DNA from: Monosiga brevicollis MX1
Taxonomy: Eukaryota > Opisthokonta > Choanoflagellata > Craspedida > Salpingoecidae
Assembly (NCBI RefSeq): GCF_000002865.3
Contig: NW_001865057.1
Coordinates: 155,342 to 219,341 of the forward strand
Reading direction: 5' to 3'
DNA: 64,000 nucleotides
The translations under genes and the position numbers were made by a program. The notes under the pieces are model-generated. The model had not been told where the DNA came from, made no database searches, and saw only the letters and a list, made by a program, of their open reading frames with translations. Of the stretch, positions 47,614 through 59,900 are shown one piece after another; within the stretch, counting starts at the first letter, position 1; each line of letters opens with the position of its first letter.

Positions 47614-48429
47614 GGCACCTCTGTGCTATTGGAGCCCTTCGACTCGTGCCCGTGCGCCGGGGTCCCATGAGCAGTCTCATCATTACAACTCGAAGCAGCG
47701 AAATGTTCTGCCTGCTTGTATGGACTCCTTCCCCCCCCCTTCTCCGCCAGCCGCTGCGGTTGCCCCCTGCCAGCCTCTGCCAGCCTCTGCCAACCGCAGC
47801 CATGCTCGCATTCCCTCCTGTGGGCTCTCATCCGCACACCCTCCCAAATCGGCTTGCCTTTCATCTGACAAATATCGAATTACTATTTGAAAACAACTGC
47901 TGTTGTCACCATGATCCTCTTCCAAAATTTTGGGTCGAGAGAAAGAGAGAAAGAGAGAGAGAGAGAGAAGAGAGAAAGAGAGAAGAGAGATAAGAGAGAG
48001 AGAAGAGAGAGAAGAGAGAGAGAGGAAAAAAGATAAAAGAAAAGAGAGAAAAGAGAAAAGAGAGAGAGAGAGAGAGGTTTGGTCGGTTTGAGAAAGAGAG
48101 AAAGGGAAAAGCACAGAGAGAGAGAGAGAGAGAGAGAAGAGAAATTGAGAGCACGAGGGTGGCACTTTCATCCCGAAAAGGCTTTTTGTTCGTTCAGGGC
48201 TGGTTCTTCAAATTTTCTCTCGACCTCCAGAGGGCGCGGGGTATGCACAGGGCATATGTGCCTGTGGTAGAAGCGGGGCAGTGGAAACGCGGGTTGGAAT
48301 ATCTTGTAGTGAAGGCTGCGTTTGCAGCAAGAAGGTTCTGCTATTCCAGGATGGACTGGCTCATTTCTGTGGGTGATTGGTGTCACATGCAGCAGGATCA
48401 CGATCGGCGAGCTCTGTGGTACCAGCACA
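47614..48429. repeat. Spacer with long GA-rich tract
   Basis: About 815 bases. Between about 47940 and 48143 the plus strand is almost pure purine, an imperfect (GA)n with A-runs. The rest has open frames without domains. The TNPO3 leader should lie near the right end. Confidence 0.75.
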
Positions 48430-51400
48430 ATGGCGGCGGTACGTTGCGTGCATGACTGCATGTCATCAAAGTGCAGTATGGCGTTTGCTCCCGGTCTTCT
48501 TCTTGTGCACAACAGCCTTTTTTCGGACTGTCTCCGGCATTAGTGACTGGCTGACCGGTCTGGTTTGTTCCTGTGGTCACGTTTGATGGTGCATCGCAGC
48601 CAACTCTCGAGGAGTTTGTGCAAATTTCGGCCGCCATGGCCAGCACCAACAGCGACGAGCTTCAACACGCCAAGCAGTGGCTTGAAAAATTTCAGTCTAC
48701 TGTGCGTTTCCTGACAAGGCGGGGAGCCTCTCATCACCAATCGACCAGATGAGACTCCTCATATCTGCGGCGGCCTGCTTCTTTTTTTTTTTTATCTGGT
48801 TCATCATTAGGTGGAAGCTTGGAACATTTGTGCTGCAGTGCTTCACCAGAAGCATTCCGAAACTGCATGCATTTACGCGTCTCAGGCCATGCGCCGCAAG
48901 GTGTGAATCATGGCTCATGGGTGCAATTATGAATAGACAAAGGATCTCACACACGCAGACTTGCTGCAGCTCACACCAAACCACTGGCGCGCCCCGCTTG
49001 CCCATGAATCAGATCTTGACGGATTATCGCGAATTGCCCGACAGTGCAACTGACGATCTCCGCAATAGCATCATGGATCATCTTGCAAGCTTCACCGCCA
49101 AGCCCGGCGCCAAAGTCGTTGTGCGACAGGTACAGCGCTGCGCCGTCCCTCTCGGGCATCGTGTTCTCGTCACATGCTGACAGAAAGTCAATGTCATCGT
49201 GTCCGTTGTAGCTCTGTCTAGCCCTCGCAGATCTGGCCGTGTACAAGCAAGATTGGCAATACCCCTCCAACACCATTCTCGAGCGCTTTGGTAAGCCACG
49301 CCTTCCAAACCGCCAAACCCAACCCCGCCCCCGTTTTGTATAAAACACAAGTTCAAATTGCGCGCCCGCTTCGTGGGACACGGCAGGAGGCGACATTGCT
49401 GCCATGCCTACCGTTCTCGAGTTTCTCGCCGTCTTGCCCGAGGAAATTGCCAATGAAGAACTTCGTGTGACGGTTCGTGCAAGCCCTTCCACCGTGGGGC
49501 CGCCGAGCCAATCCTGGCAAAGAACCCTTGGAGCTCACTTCTGTGTTTCCACTCAATTCTGGCTTTCCAAAACGACAGTCGGACCGCCAATATCAGGTTG
49601 ACAATCAGCTGGCCGAGGCTTCGGGTCAGGTTTTGCAGTACTTTTGCCACTGCTTGGAACACGCATCGACTTCGGAACTGAAGCAGCAACTCCTCAAGGC
49701 CTTGGCCTCGTGGTGCGAGTTTGAGGGCCCTTTGATTCAGAATTTGGCCTCAACGTACGTGATTCGTCTTGCTGTGGTGCTCACCAATGGCTTGCGTCCT
49801 CGCGCACGCGCTTGTCATTGCACTCCGTGATCTATGGGATTCAGCCTCCTCATGTCGACGCTGATTCTCGCGCAGTCCTCTGATTGATTTTGCCATCTCG
49901 AGTCTGAGCGATGAAGACCTCCGCACCTCGGCCGTATCGGTGCGTGCACGAGCTGAATGGCACATGAATCAGTTATAGAGTGTGATTTTTAACCCTGGTA
50001 TCATTCTTCTTTTTGTCCCCTCCACTGTGCCACAGGGCCTGGTCCAGGTCATTCGCATGTGCGAAGCTCCCAACCGCGTGGAGCTCAAGCAGGTCATGGC
50101 TGGCAAGATTGCTGCGCTCTCGCCGGTACGAAAATTTATTCCAGTGCCCTTTTGGGCTCTGTGGTCTCGTACCAGAAGTTTCATGTGATTCGTACGGGTT
50201 ATCTTCTGCTCGCTCATGCCCGTGCTTGCCTTCTGGACGCAAACTTTGTTTCTTCGTGTCAACGGGGTCCTTGCGCAGCTCATGAAGGATTCGGCGATGA
50301 ATGAGGATGGAGAGGGTGGCAAGCATTTGGCTCAGATCTTCTGTGCCTTTGGTTGTGCACTCCGCTTTGACATTGTTCACACTCCACCACACACTTTGTT
50401 CGTCCTGCTTTCGCCATGCCATGATGCACATAATACCGAGGCCTGGTGCTGACGATTGAAGGCTCATGCTTACGTTCACGCGGGCATCATGTTGCAGTGC
50501 TTCCCTCTTTGATGTCTTGATGCAAGCTGTTGCACACCCCTCGCCTGAAGTCATGGAGATTACCTATGGGTTTTGGTACAATATGGCCGACGTGCTCGAT
50601 GAGTTTGAAAACTTGAACGACATCCCCGCTTTGGTACGATGCCCTGTCCTGTCTTCTTGCTGTGTGTCACGTGTGACTGTCCTCCTGGCTCCTCCGCGTC
50701 TCCACCTCATTCATGCCGTGCCGGTTCACGTGTCTCGTTGAATATGTAGGAGGAGATCAAGGGGCGCTATGCCGAATTGTACAACCACATTTACCGTGCA
50801 ACGATTCTTCCTGGTGCGTTCCAATTTCGACTTGTACGGCCGTTTTCGTAGTGCCGCGTGGCTCGGCTAACAGTCCTCTATTGGATGGCCGCAGCCGATT
50901 TTGCGGGCGTGGTGGAAACCGAGTCAGACGAAGCGGATGTGCGCTATCGCGCCATTGACGTTTTCGTCGAAGTGAGTCTCAATGATATATCTGTGTTTTG
51001 AGGTTTTTGCCGCCTGCCTGTGTGGGTTGGCATCCCTCTTTGCACCGCTTCTGTGTTGACGGGCGTGTTTGGTGGGGTTTGCAGACCTCGTTCATTCTCG
51101 GATCAGAGGATGTGGGCCAACAGCTTTTGAACTTGGCCAAAGCGGGTCAGGAATGGCAGGTTAGCATTTGAGAGCATGCCCAATGGCAAAAGCAAAGCAA
51201 CGCCTCGTGTGCTCGTGGATGGTCTTAATCTTCGTCGTTACTTGTACTTGTAGGCGCAAGAAGCTGCGCTCTTCCTGATTCGGAGTGTCATCGGCCGGCT
51301 TGGTGTCCGTGCCGAAGAGGATCTGCATTCCCACAAGCCCGTTGTGCGACAGGGTGAAAGCATCGTCAACGATCTCATGCCTCTACTCACCTGTATGTCA

Positions 51401-54198
51401 TATGGCTCACGCCCGACGAGTCAACGTTGGCGCAAGCAATATTTGCTTCATCTTGCCTTTCTCACTGGATGTCGGGCGACTCCCACTACAGCATTGCCGG
51501 ACCAAGTTCCGAGCCAGTTCCGCCGAACTGTGATCCATTTGATTGGCTCCTCTTCATCGCGCTACCGCGATCTATCAGAGTGGATTGCCATGCACCCTGA
51601 CTGGATCCGACCCACCGTTGATTTCCTTGCCCGTGCGATCCGGGTGAGACGGCACGGAAGCATGCCTCATGCGTTTCGCCTAGCATTGCGGTGCGTGTGT
51701 TGCAAAATCTTACAACCTTGTGCTTGACCTTGTTTCTTGTTGGCGGCACCTAGGATCGTGAGGTCAATCACACGTGCTGTGCTGCGCTGATGCACATTAT
51801 GAACAAGTCAACGGACAAGTTTGCGCCTTACTTGGACCTCGTTTTCCAGGTGCGCACGAGAATCGTTGACCAGCTTGTTGGCTGCTGTCAAATTGGGCCC
51901 ACCGAGATTCATTCGGCTATGTATGCTCTGCATTTGAACTCATCCTGTGGGTTTGTCGGGGTCTCTGTAATGACAGATGATCACTGCGCGAGATGAGTTG
52001 TCGCTGGATCGCATGGACCTGGAACAGCTTTGCCGTGGGTCGGCCAATGCAAGTTTTTTTTTTAATCTCCTGCTGCATTATCGTGTTGCTGCTGGACCTT
52101 TCAATCGCGGGCGACGCCCGCTTCATGGCTCTAATAATCTGCATTCTCGTGGCGTCCTGTTGTGTGTTGCAACCTGTTTGCAGGTTATTTCTGTTGTCGG
52201 TGGAAGCAAAGCCACGGAGCTGATGCAAAAGCTGCTGGAGCCTCTTTTGTCCTCTTTGCAGACTGTACGGTGATTTCGTAGCATCTCGCATGCCTCTTGC
52301 AGCGGCACGCACGAGTACTTGCTGATTCAATTCGAGGTTTCTGCCGGTGCATGTAGCTTGCGAGTGCTCCGCTGACGCCCGAGAGCGAGGAGAAGGTGCT
52401 TCAAATTTTGGCTGCCGTGGCCAAGGCATTCCAGTGCGTCGCGCCAATGCAAAGTGCCCGGTTCTTCTCTTGCCATGTGTTTGAATTTGCTATTTGGTGA
52501 GAAAGCTAATGACACCACGACAATGGTCCCAGGAATGCCAATGTCACAAACGACAAGTTTCTGCCCAATGGAATGCATCCTTTCCACGAGGCCGCCGCCC
52601 ACACGTGTACAATGGCCCTGAACGTGATGCAACACCACCAGACCAATGCCGAGGTTGTCTCTTTTGCCAACCAAGTCATCCATGGGTATGTTTGATATGT
52701 GCGGCTTGGGTTGATCTTGCCTCAGCCATGTCCGTTTGTCTTGTACCGATGCTGTACGGTGGCACGTTATACCGTTGGCTTTAATTTTTCTCTCTCTGCC
52801 TTGCTTTCGATCATGCAGCTGCGTGCGATCCATGGGCCGTGATTGCCTTGAGCTGACGGCTCAGATCATTGGCGTCATGCGTCATGTGCATGCCGCAACA
52901 CAGAACAGCTCGTGCCTTTACGTGGTCTCATCTATGATCAACGTACGTCCTCGGCGTGACAACAGTGCCTCATCTCGTGCTGCCGGAAGCCTTAATGATA
53001 AACGCTTTCGATCTTGTGGCGACTGACCGATTCGCGGGCACACATTAGACCTTGGGTGAGGTGGATGAGGTGAAGGAGGCGCTGTTTTCCTTGGCACATG
53101 ACCTGAGCTGTAGCGCTTTTCAGACGCTGGCATCGCATCCAAATGCCATTGCCGAGAACATTGACCTGACGCTAGACATGTTCAGGTTCGCCTTTGTCTT
53201 TCAAATGGCCGATGTTGTTTGTGCACCTGTCAAATTTCCGGTCGTTTGGCAATGATATCCGGTCTTGCTGCGAACAGGATACAATGGCGCTTGATCAGCA
53301 AGATGCCTGTAATGTACTTTCGCAGCGACCTGCCTTCTGTGTCGGTGGATGTAAGTATTGCAGGCAAGACTGGGCATCCTGGACGCATTTGGGAGAGGGT
53401 CTTGTGATGTGATTCAGCTGACTTGCCTCGGGTCATCTTCATGCTTGATACTTGATCAATATGGAAACACATCGGTCAAACTTCTAGTGCGCAACTCGGA
53501 GTATTCTGCACCGCGAGCGAGATACTGTTCGCGAAACCACAACCTTTCTTTCGCACCTGTGGCGGGCCGATCACATTGGCATGGAGGCAGAGCAGATTGA
53601 GAATAGCGGTAGGATTGGCTGGGGAGAGGTGTCTTGTTTAAACTGCTTTGCAAAGGCATCATTCATGATGGGGTTGCATTGTCTTTCCTTTGCTGTGCAT
53701 AGCTGAGATCAAGGCAGCACTGCTGACACTGCTGCACACCAAGGGTGAAGCTTTGACGCACAGCGTCATGGAGGGCATCATGGGTAGGTTGATGACCTAT
53801 TGTTATACCTGACAGCTTGCTCGTTTCGCGGGGCAACTCAAGTTTGTACACTGCTGTGGGTTTTCCAGGTGGCCTCCAATCGAACATGGCATCGGAGCCC
53901 GCAGAGGTATTGTGGTACATGCTTGAGATTGATCGCGCCCTGACTCTGCAATGGATTGCCGCAGCTCCAGCGTAAGTCACATCCCACAGCTTGTGGTAGA
54001 TCCTTTGAGGTTATCGACCCCACTCTTCTCATCCTGCCCGCGCCTGCTGGCTTATGTTTCTCCTGTAGTTTTGCTCTGCTGGGGTCCCGCAACGTACCCG
54101 AGGCTGAGACGACCCAGTTTAGCCAGAGCATCCAGACAGCCAGCTCCATGCGGCAATTTGTGCATGCGTGCCGCAACTACTCGCGACTTTTTGGTTAA
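48430..54198 (+). CDS. TNPO3: Transportin-3 / importin-13 family nuclear import receptor
   Basis: Karyopherin-beta that imports SR splicing factors. An inferred three-codon first exon (48430-48438, MAA, donor GTACGT) joins in phase to PTLEEFVQISAAMAS (about 48599). Over about 20 exons it gives NSDELQHAKQWLEKFQS, VEAWNICAAVLHQKHSETAC, DYRELPDSATDDLRNSIMDH, LALADLAVYKQDW, LEFLAVLPEEIANEELRVT, LLKALASWCEF, EITYGFWYNMADVLDEFEN, DFAGVVETESDEADVRYRAI, LIGSSSSRYRDLSEWIAMHP, CCAALMHIMNKSTDKFAPYL, TMALNVMQHHQTNAE, SMGRDCLELTAQIIGVMRHV, TLGEVDEVKEALFSLAHDL, ALLTLLHTKGEALTHSVMEG and EVLWYMLEIDRALTLQWIAA. It ends QTASSMRQFVHACRNYSRLF-G, TAA 54196-54198. The HEAT-repeat order and the final R-[DN]-[FY]-[ST]-R-L-F match TNPO3 from animals. 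Confidence 0.94.
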
Positions 54199-54686
54199 GA
54201 ATTGGCCGTGATGACGGCGTTGTTTTTCAAAGATGAACACATGTCTACCCTCATGCTGCTGGCGCCCAGCTGTGTGTGCATGTACACCTTGCTCGCACAC
54301 GAACGTGACGACGCGAGTCCAGCAAAGAAATTTGACGTTTGCACCTTTCCTTTCCTCTCCGGTATCAGGGTTGCGGCAATCGTTTGCTCTTCCAAGGGCG
54401 CGACCAGCCAAGAACCCTTTTCTTCTTCGCATCTCGCATCTCATCTTGAACTCAAATCAGTTGGAGGGAGGGTTTTAGAAGCTAAAGTCGAGGCCCGAAA
54501 AGCAAATAAAACCGAAAAACAAAAAAAAAAAAAAAAAAAAACCAAAAAAAAAAAAAAAAAAACGAAAAACACAAAAACGTTTGACCACATTGCCCATGAT
54601 GCCACTTGACCTGCGAATTTTTTTTTTTCTTGCTCGCACCGACTCGGCCTCAGAACCAGCATTTGAACATCACCAGGACCTGTGCC
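54199..54686. other. Spacer with AATAAA and poly-A tracts downstream of TNPO3
   Basis: About 490 bases between two plus-strand genes. An AATAAA lies at about 54505-54510 and is followed by A-rich tracts at about 54521-54565. This may be the TNPO3 polyadenylation signal about 310 bases past its stop (inference from position). No coding signal. Confidence 0.5.
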
Positions 54687-55733
54687 ATGAGCGAGATTGA
54701 GTGCCCTCTCAGTGTGGCTGACCGGACCGATCTGGTCGGGACCTTGTACTACGAGCATGGTATGTTCATGCTTGGAGGAAGCGACATCATGTGCGCACAG
54801 TTGGCGCTGCCTGGACAGCACCACGTTGTGGAGCCCACGGGGCCTGCGATCGATCATGACATGCTTAAGGCAGTTCTGACGGCTGATGCCACCACCATTA
54901 GGCGAGGACCTGTCCATCGGAACCTATGGCACAGACTACGTTATGGCCGCTCTATGTATCACACTTGGACTGTCGCTCATGACCATCAAACGGCCCGAGA
55001 AGGACATGCATGTGTTGGCGACACGTCTGATGGGCATTAGTCTCTTTGTGGAGGCGGGGGCAGACCTTTGCGGCGCTTACTTTCACCAGTTTTATCACCC
55101 TGCACACGACTCACATTTTCGCCTCGTGTGGTCCTTGACCATGACATTACTTTTGGCGCTGGGTTGGCTGCGTGGTTGTGCCTCCATTGTTCTCTTGTCC
55201 AATCACACCACTCGCCGCTTGGCCATGTTGAGCACGGCTGCGCTGGCCGGTCTGCTCGTCGGCACGGTGTGGGTGATGAATGCACCCTTTCTTATTTTTG
55301 CAGTATGCGCAGTACTGGCACCGACCGTTGGTTTGGTCGCCTCCATGGTGGCCCACCGCCAGAGTGGAACCCAGCGACTTTGCGCAATGAACGGAGCTGT
55401 GGCCCTCGTGCTTACTCTGGCATGTACGTGGCACGTGGATGTTATGTTTGCTCACTTTTGGAGCCTTTCAAGTTGCCCCTCAACATATCTCGCGAGCGAG
55501 GCTTCACTCACCTACTCTTGATGCTTACAGCGGCCTATGTGCATGGGGCGGGTGCCGGCCCATGTGCCACGCCTTGTCCCGTCGACTGTCCCTACTTTGC
55601 CCCCAACCTGAACCACAACGGCGTCTTGCATGTGCTGCAGATGATTGCCATCACACTGCTAAGCTTGAACTGGCGCTCCTTCCATGCGTGCGCCCCCGTG
55701 GAGGGCGCGCCAACGCAGAAGAAGAGCAAGTAA
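54687..55733 (+). CDS. Polytopic membrane protein, possibly seven-span and CREST-like
   Basis: Three exons in consistent phase: ATG 54687 (MSEIECPLSVADRTDLVGTL) to the donor near 54760, then from acceptor about 54901 (EDLSIGTYGTDYVMAALCIT) to about 55422, then from about 55530 to TAA 55731-55733. Hydrophobic segments read DYVMAALCITLGLSLMTI, LMGISLFVEAGADLCGAYF, LTMTLLLALGWLRGCASIV, MLSTAALAGLLVGTVWVM, FLIFAVCAVLAPTVGLVASM, AMNGAVALVLTLA and LHVLQMIAITLLSLNW, that is about seven spans. The last span is preceded by a Cys-rich loop (GPCATPCPVDCPYFAPN) and NHNGVLHVLQ. Polar His residues (HQFYHPAHDSHF, NHN...LH) recall metal-binding hydrolases of the CREST group (ceramidase, PAQR), but I cannot confirm it. 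The C-terminus is basic (KKSK), which could be a dilysine-like ER signal. Confidence 0.7.
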
Positions 55734-55861
55734 GCCAGGCCAACTGTGTGGGCCATGGAGTAGTACCTCCAAGCGAGCCCGAGTGGCCAGACGAAAATTC
55801 ATACTCAACAATCTAAATTTTCGAGGATGGTGCAAAGGTCTTCCCCTCAAGACTTTCTCTC

Positions 55862-56039
55862 CTACTGTGAGAATCTCACCCAATCAATCAGGGTAGACGC
55901 AGGGTACTGCGCCTCGGGTCCCGGAGGAAAATACCATGCCACGGCTGTGTTCATGATGAGGTAGAAAGGATCTAGCAACATGCATTCATTTCGAGATTAG
56001 AGGGTGCAGGGATCCGCAAGTGCTTGTGTACGCGCGCGC

Positions 56040-56077
<38 letters not shown>

Positions 56078-56668
56078 AGAAACGGGTTCAGGCTTGGGGC
56101 TTGGGACTGGCTCAAGGGAAAAAGGATGCACGAGACCTTGGGGAATCGGTGCTTCAGCGGCTGTGCGGTAGTGAAAGGGCGTTCCATCAAAAAGAAAGGT
56201 CAAAGCCGTGTTGTTCCATTCCAAGCCATACACATGAAAATCTGCATGACCCAGTGTCACGTTGACAGGCTAAGCTGAGTGCTAACAAGGGATTGCAGAT
56301 GAAGCCTGAGAACACCGCACGCACCAGTCAAGTCTACCCCCGTCCCATTTGCAGGGTACATGCTGCCTGGAAGAATCTGGCGATTGCTGTCACAGCTAGT
56401 GCCCCATCTGGTGCGTGCGAGACCCGTGCAATGAGGACGTGAGTGTACGTCTCTGTGCATTGCACATTGACCATCAGCAAAAGGCCGGCCGATGGGCACC
56501 ACAGACCGATACGAGCCAAAGACAGCGTTGACGACGGGGTTGGCTGTGTACTCCATGATATCAATCTCTCCTATATATATCCCGTGCATGATGGTGCAAG
56601 AGGTGCAGTGTAAGCCACCTGCTGCACGCAGTTGCCAAGGAGCGAGACAGACAGGCAGACAGACAGGC

Positions 56669-56705
<37 letters not shown>

Positions 56706-57533
56706 GGCAGGCAGACAGACAGGCAGACAGACAGATGGGAATACAAGCAGGCAGACAAATAGACAGGCAGACTCGCGAGTAATGGCGAGTGTGAATAGCA
56801 CATGTGTACAGCCTACAAGCCATGCATCGCCGCCTACCTCCCATGGGCCAGCACACGTTTGGAGGGTGTGCTGTGGAGGGATTGGGCATAAGCCACAAAG
56901 CAGGCCACGCGCCTGTGGCATGCACCGAAGGGAGCGCAGCGCGCACCTTGCATGGTATTGCGAGCAAAAGAACAATTAGGACCGCCGGGGGATATAGAAC
57001 AGAGCCACAGCTGCCGGAAGAGTGCGCTAAGCATAGGTACGTGAGTCACGAATGAGGCTGTACCTCAAAAAGGCCAAATGCTTGGTAAACACGCTCGCGA
57101 GTGTCAATCCAGCCACTCGTGTAGTTAAAGACCTATAGCGAGCGCTCTAGGACATGAGGTGATGTCCGGGGGCTCGCAAAGTCATATTTGCATGCATCAA
57201 AGACACCCGAGCAAAGCCCATGTGTCATACACTGCCGTGGGGTCCAATGGCTCGTTGCCTTTGAGTGGTAATGTTCAAGAGGCCATTCACCAGGGCCACG
57301 TTGCTTTCCAAGTAGAGCTCCAGCTCCTCCGGACAGCAATGCGAGGCGTTGTGGCGCACGTTCCAGCGGGAGGCGTTGAGGCTGGAGCCATTAAAATCTT
57401 CAAAAAACGTAACGGTACGTTTGACCGAGCCGCTGGCACTCTCAGCCACGGCCAGCACCGCCAAAAACGCCAGCAGCAGCGACAAGAGCCGCATCTCAGC
57501 GATCAGTCGACCGGGTGATTGTTGCTGTGCCAT
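55862..57533 (-). CDS. Glycoside hydrolase family 16 beta-glucanase, secreted
   Basis: GH16 enzymes cleave beta-1,3 or beta-1,3-1,4 glucans. ATG at 57533-57531 (or 57494-57492, whose product MRLLSLLLAFLAVLAVAES is a cleaner signal peptide). Following exons give VTFFEDFNGSSLNASRWNV, LELYLESNVALVNGLLNITT, TGAWPALWLMPNPSTAHPPN, then the catalytic motif GEIDIMEYTANPVVNAVFGS (E-x-D-x-x-E, about 56570-56520), QILPGSMYPANGTGVDLTG, HADFHVYGLEWNNTALTFLF and FYLIMNTAVAWYFPPGPEAQ. It ends DWVRFSQ with TAG at 55864-55862, as typical for the family. The nucleophile and acid/base pair are both present, so activity is plausible. N-glycosylation sites occur. The enzyme could serve digestion of bacterial, algal or fungal glucans by a phagotroph (inference). 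Introns hold GT and CAGA microsatellites. Confidence 0.9.
56042..56076. repeat. (GT)n microsatellite in a GH16 intron
   Basis: GT run preceded by a short CG alternation at about 56031-56041. It lies between the penultimate and last parts of the GH16 gene. Confidence 0.9.
56645..56765. repeat. (CAGA)n tetranucleotide microsatellite in a GH16 intron
   Basis: Imperfect CAGA/CAGG tandem run, about 30 units, within the intron upstream of the catalytic-motif exon. Frames of Thr-Asp-Arg-Gln or Cys-Leu-Ser-Val here are artefacts. Confidence 0.95.
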
Positions 57534-57849
57534 GTTGGAAAATCAAAACAAAACACGCAGACACCGACCACCCCCCTCGCTTTCAGGCGTAGCACATGAC
57601 ATGGTACGACAGCCCACTCTTGCAGGTGGCCCAGAACGCCTTGTTCAACACCACCTCCCCCAACACGTGTCCCCTCGCCTTTATCCCAACAACCTTTCAT
57701 CCCCTCCCCCGCCTGCCTCCGCCCAGCTCGCGTCCACCACCACCGCCATCACCGCCATGACATCACTGTGTTATTGTCTCTCTCTCTCTCTTGCTGACAA
57801 ATCAGAACAGTTGTTGTTTCTATCTGTTGCAAGGGGCGGTCTTGTCTTG

Positions 57850-57887
<38 letters not shown>

Positions 57888-57988
57888 GGTCATTTTGAAG
57901 CGGCTGAGCCGGGTGCTGGTGGTGCTGGTGGTGCTGGTGGTGCTGGTGGTGCTGGTGGGGTAGTTCTGTGCCTGTTCACTGTTTCAAC
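57534..57988. repeat. Divergent spacer with GT and GGTGCT repeats
   Basis: Head-to-head promoter region of GH16 (-) and the SANS-like gene (+). A GT run lies at about 57857-57884 and a (GGTGCT)n-like run at about 57915-57958, only 30 bases before the SANS-like start, so it is probably in its leader. No coding signal. Confidence 0.8.
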
Positions 57989-59900
57989 ATGGCGGCGTCA
58001 ACATCAGCTCTACACGTATTGGCCAAGGAGGGGGACAACAAAACCTTGTCCGTGGCTCTCAAGAATGCTGATCCTGAGTACGTATCATCAAGCCAGCCTC
58101 TGCACGCGTGCTCAAACACGATCTCCCAGCGTTGGGTGCCCCTTGTGCCTGTGGGCGGGTTGCACTAATGCACTTTGCTTACTGTAGTGTCCAGGACAAT
58201 GACGGAATGCGTCCTCTGCATTATGCTGCGTGGTACGGGCACACGAGCTGCCTTCAGACACTGATCGGCGCTGGCGCCGATGTCAACGCCCACGACCATG
58301 ACGGTGCTACGCCCGTGCACGCCGGTCCGTTTAACCCGTTTGACGCTGAACTAGAGACCCTCTTGACTTTCTTGATTGCACAGCAGACTGCAGACATGCG
58401 GCTGGACCCAAGACTACTTAGCGCTCATCCCCTTGACCTGGATCACTGTCACGTTACCATCCGTAGGCGCATTCAACGGACAACTTGCCACCGTTGTGGC
58501 CCTTGTTGAGGCCGGGGCTGATTGCACCCTGACTGACAATGACAACGCAACACCCAGTCAGGTTCGTAACGAGGCCTCGTTGACCTGGCCTTGACGTTAT
58601 TTCCGAACCGATCCCCAAAGCCAGTGGGTCTTCCTGTTCTCGATCTCGGCTTGATTGACCCGGTGCGGCTCTTAGGTGGCGGCGGAGGAGGGTCACCCGG
58701 AAGTCGAGCTCTTTCTAAAAACCGTTGAAGACGATCAAAAATGCGACAAAGTTCTTGTGCGCATGGAGGAGGTATGCTCTCATTGACCTATCATTGTGTG
58801 GCGCGCCAAAGATAGCCAACTGCCCGATCGTGTGCTGCGCTGCCATCTCGCTGCCACCCCGTCCATCTCAGCCCCAACTGTACCATAGGCGTACAATGAG
58901 GCCAAGGAGAAGAGCAAACAGTCAAAGCTGGTCTTTGCCAAGACGATCAAGGTTGGTGTCTGGTATCCATCTTGTCTGCGGCTCTCGCAACAAACTGTTT
59001 GGTGTCTCAACTCACAGCTTGTTTGCTGCGGGCCCAGGATGCCAAGAAGCGCGTGGCTGACCTGGAGAAGGAGCAACGAAAGATGATCAAGAACACACTC
59101 CGCAATAAGAAAAAGAAAAAGAAAGAGACCATTGACATGGCTGGTCCCAAAATGTCCTTCTCCCAGGTCGGTCAGGGCTGGTCAAACCTGCGCGCCAATA
59201 CGACACACAGCATGGTCATCTTCAACTGCTTTAACGCTGTTGATTGTCATTTGGCCTGTCATGCATAGATGACCGGTATCCCGTCTCAAGCGCCTGTGCA
59301 ATCGGATGCTGAGACAATGCCCTCGGCCATGCGAACACGGCGCAAGTCCACCACCTCAGATGCGCCGCCTGAGAGCCCGCTGGTCCGTCTTGTCTCTTGG
59401 CCCGAGCCCGCTCTCTGAAGCTTTTTAGTTCAGCTTTGCTTGCCTGATGGACTCGCAGCCGACCCTTCGTTTGGAAGCGACTCGTTTCAGCAAAGTCTCA
59501 TCCATGGTGTGGCTTGCCTGCAGCCGTCACAGTCGCCACTGCCCAGTGGTGCAGGCCCAGATTTAGAAATGATTCTGGCGCAGCTGGGCGCCGACCATGG
59601 CGATCGCGAGGCCTTGAACATGTTCCTCGCCTCAATCGATCTCCGAGAGGTGGCTCGCATGTTTGAGGCGGAGGAATGGACCCTTGAACGTCTTGTTTGC
59701 GCCAGTGCTGTCGATCTCAAGGTTGCGCTTTGTCCACCGGCTCACCCCTTTTGTCTCCTGCACCAATTTCCCCGACCTTGGTCTTCTTCCACACACCGTG
59801 CTGATCAACTCTGCTGGTTATCTTCTGATCATGTACATAGGAGCTTGGTCTTCCGGCTGGCATCCGGAAGAAGATTATGCAGGCTCTGCGTCAATTTTAG
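57989..59900 (+). CDS. USH1G: SANS/USH1G (ANKS4B)-like ankyrin-repeat and SAM-domain scaffold
   Basis: In animals SANS and its paralogue ANKS4B tie harmonin and myosin VII to cadherin links in stereocilia and microvilli. ATG 57989 (MAASTSALHVLAKEGDNKTL). The next exons hold ankyrin repeats: DNDGMRPLHYAAWYGHTSCL, LIGAGADVNAHDHDGATPVH, GQLATVVALVEAGADCTLTD and VAAEEGHPEVELFL. Then come the basic coiled region typical of SANS (EAYNEAKEKSKQSKLVFAKT, DAKKRVADLEKEQRKMIKNT, KKKKKKE), a disordered linker, and the C-terminal SAM domain (EALNMFLASIDLREVARMFE, WTLERLVCASAVDLK, ELGLPAGIRKKIMQALRQF), TAG 59898-59900. The SAM domain aligns with that of USH1G through L-x-x-F-L-A-S-[IL] and the R-K-K-I end. 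The protein stops right after SAM, without the PDZ-binding tail of vertebrate SANS (ends ...DTEL). Central region is shorter than in vertebrates. Confidence 0.85.
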
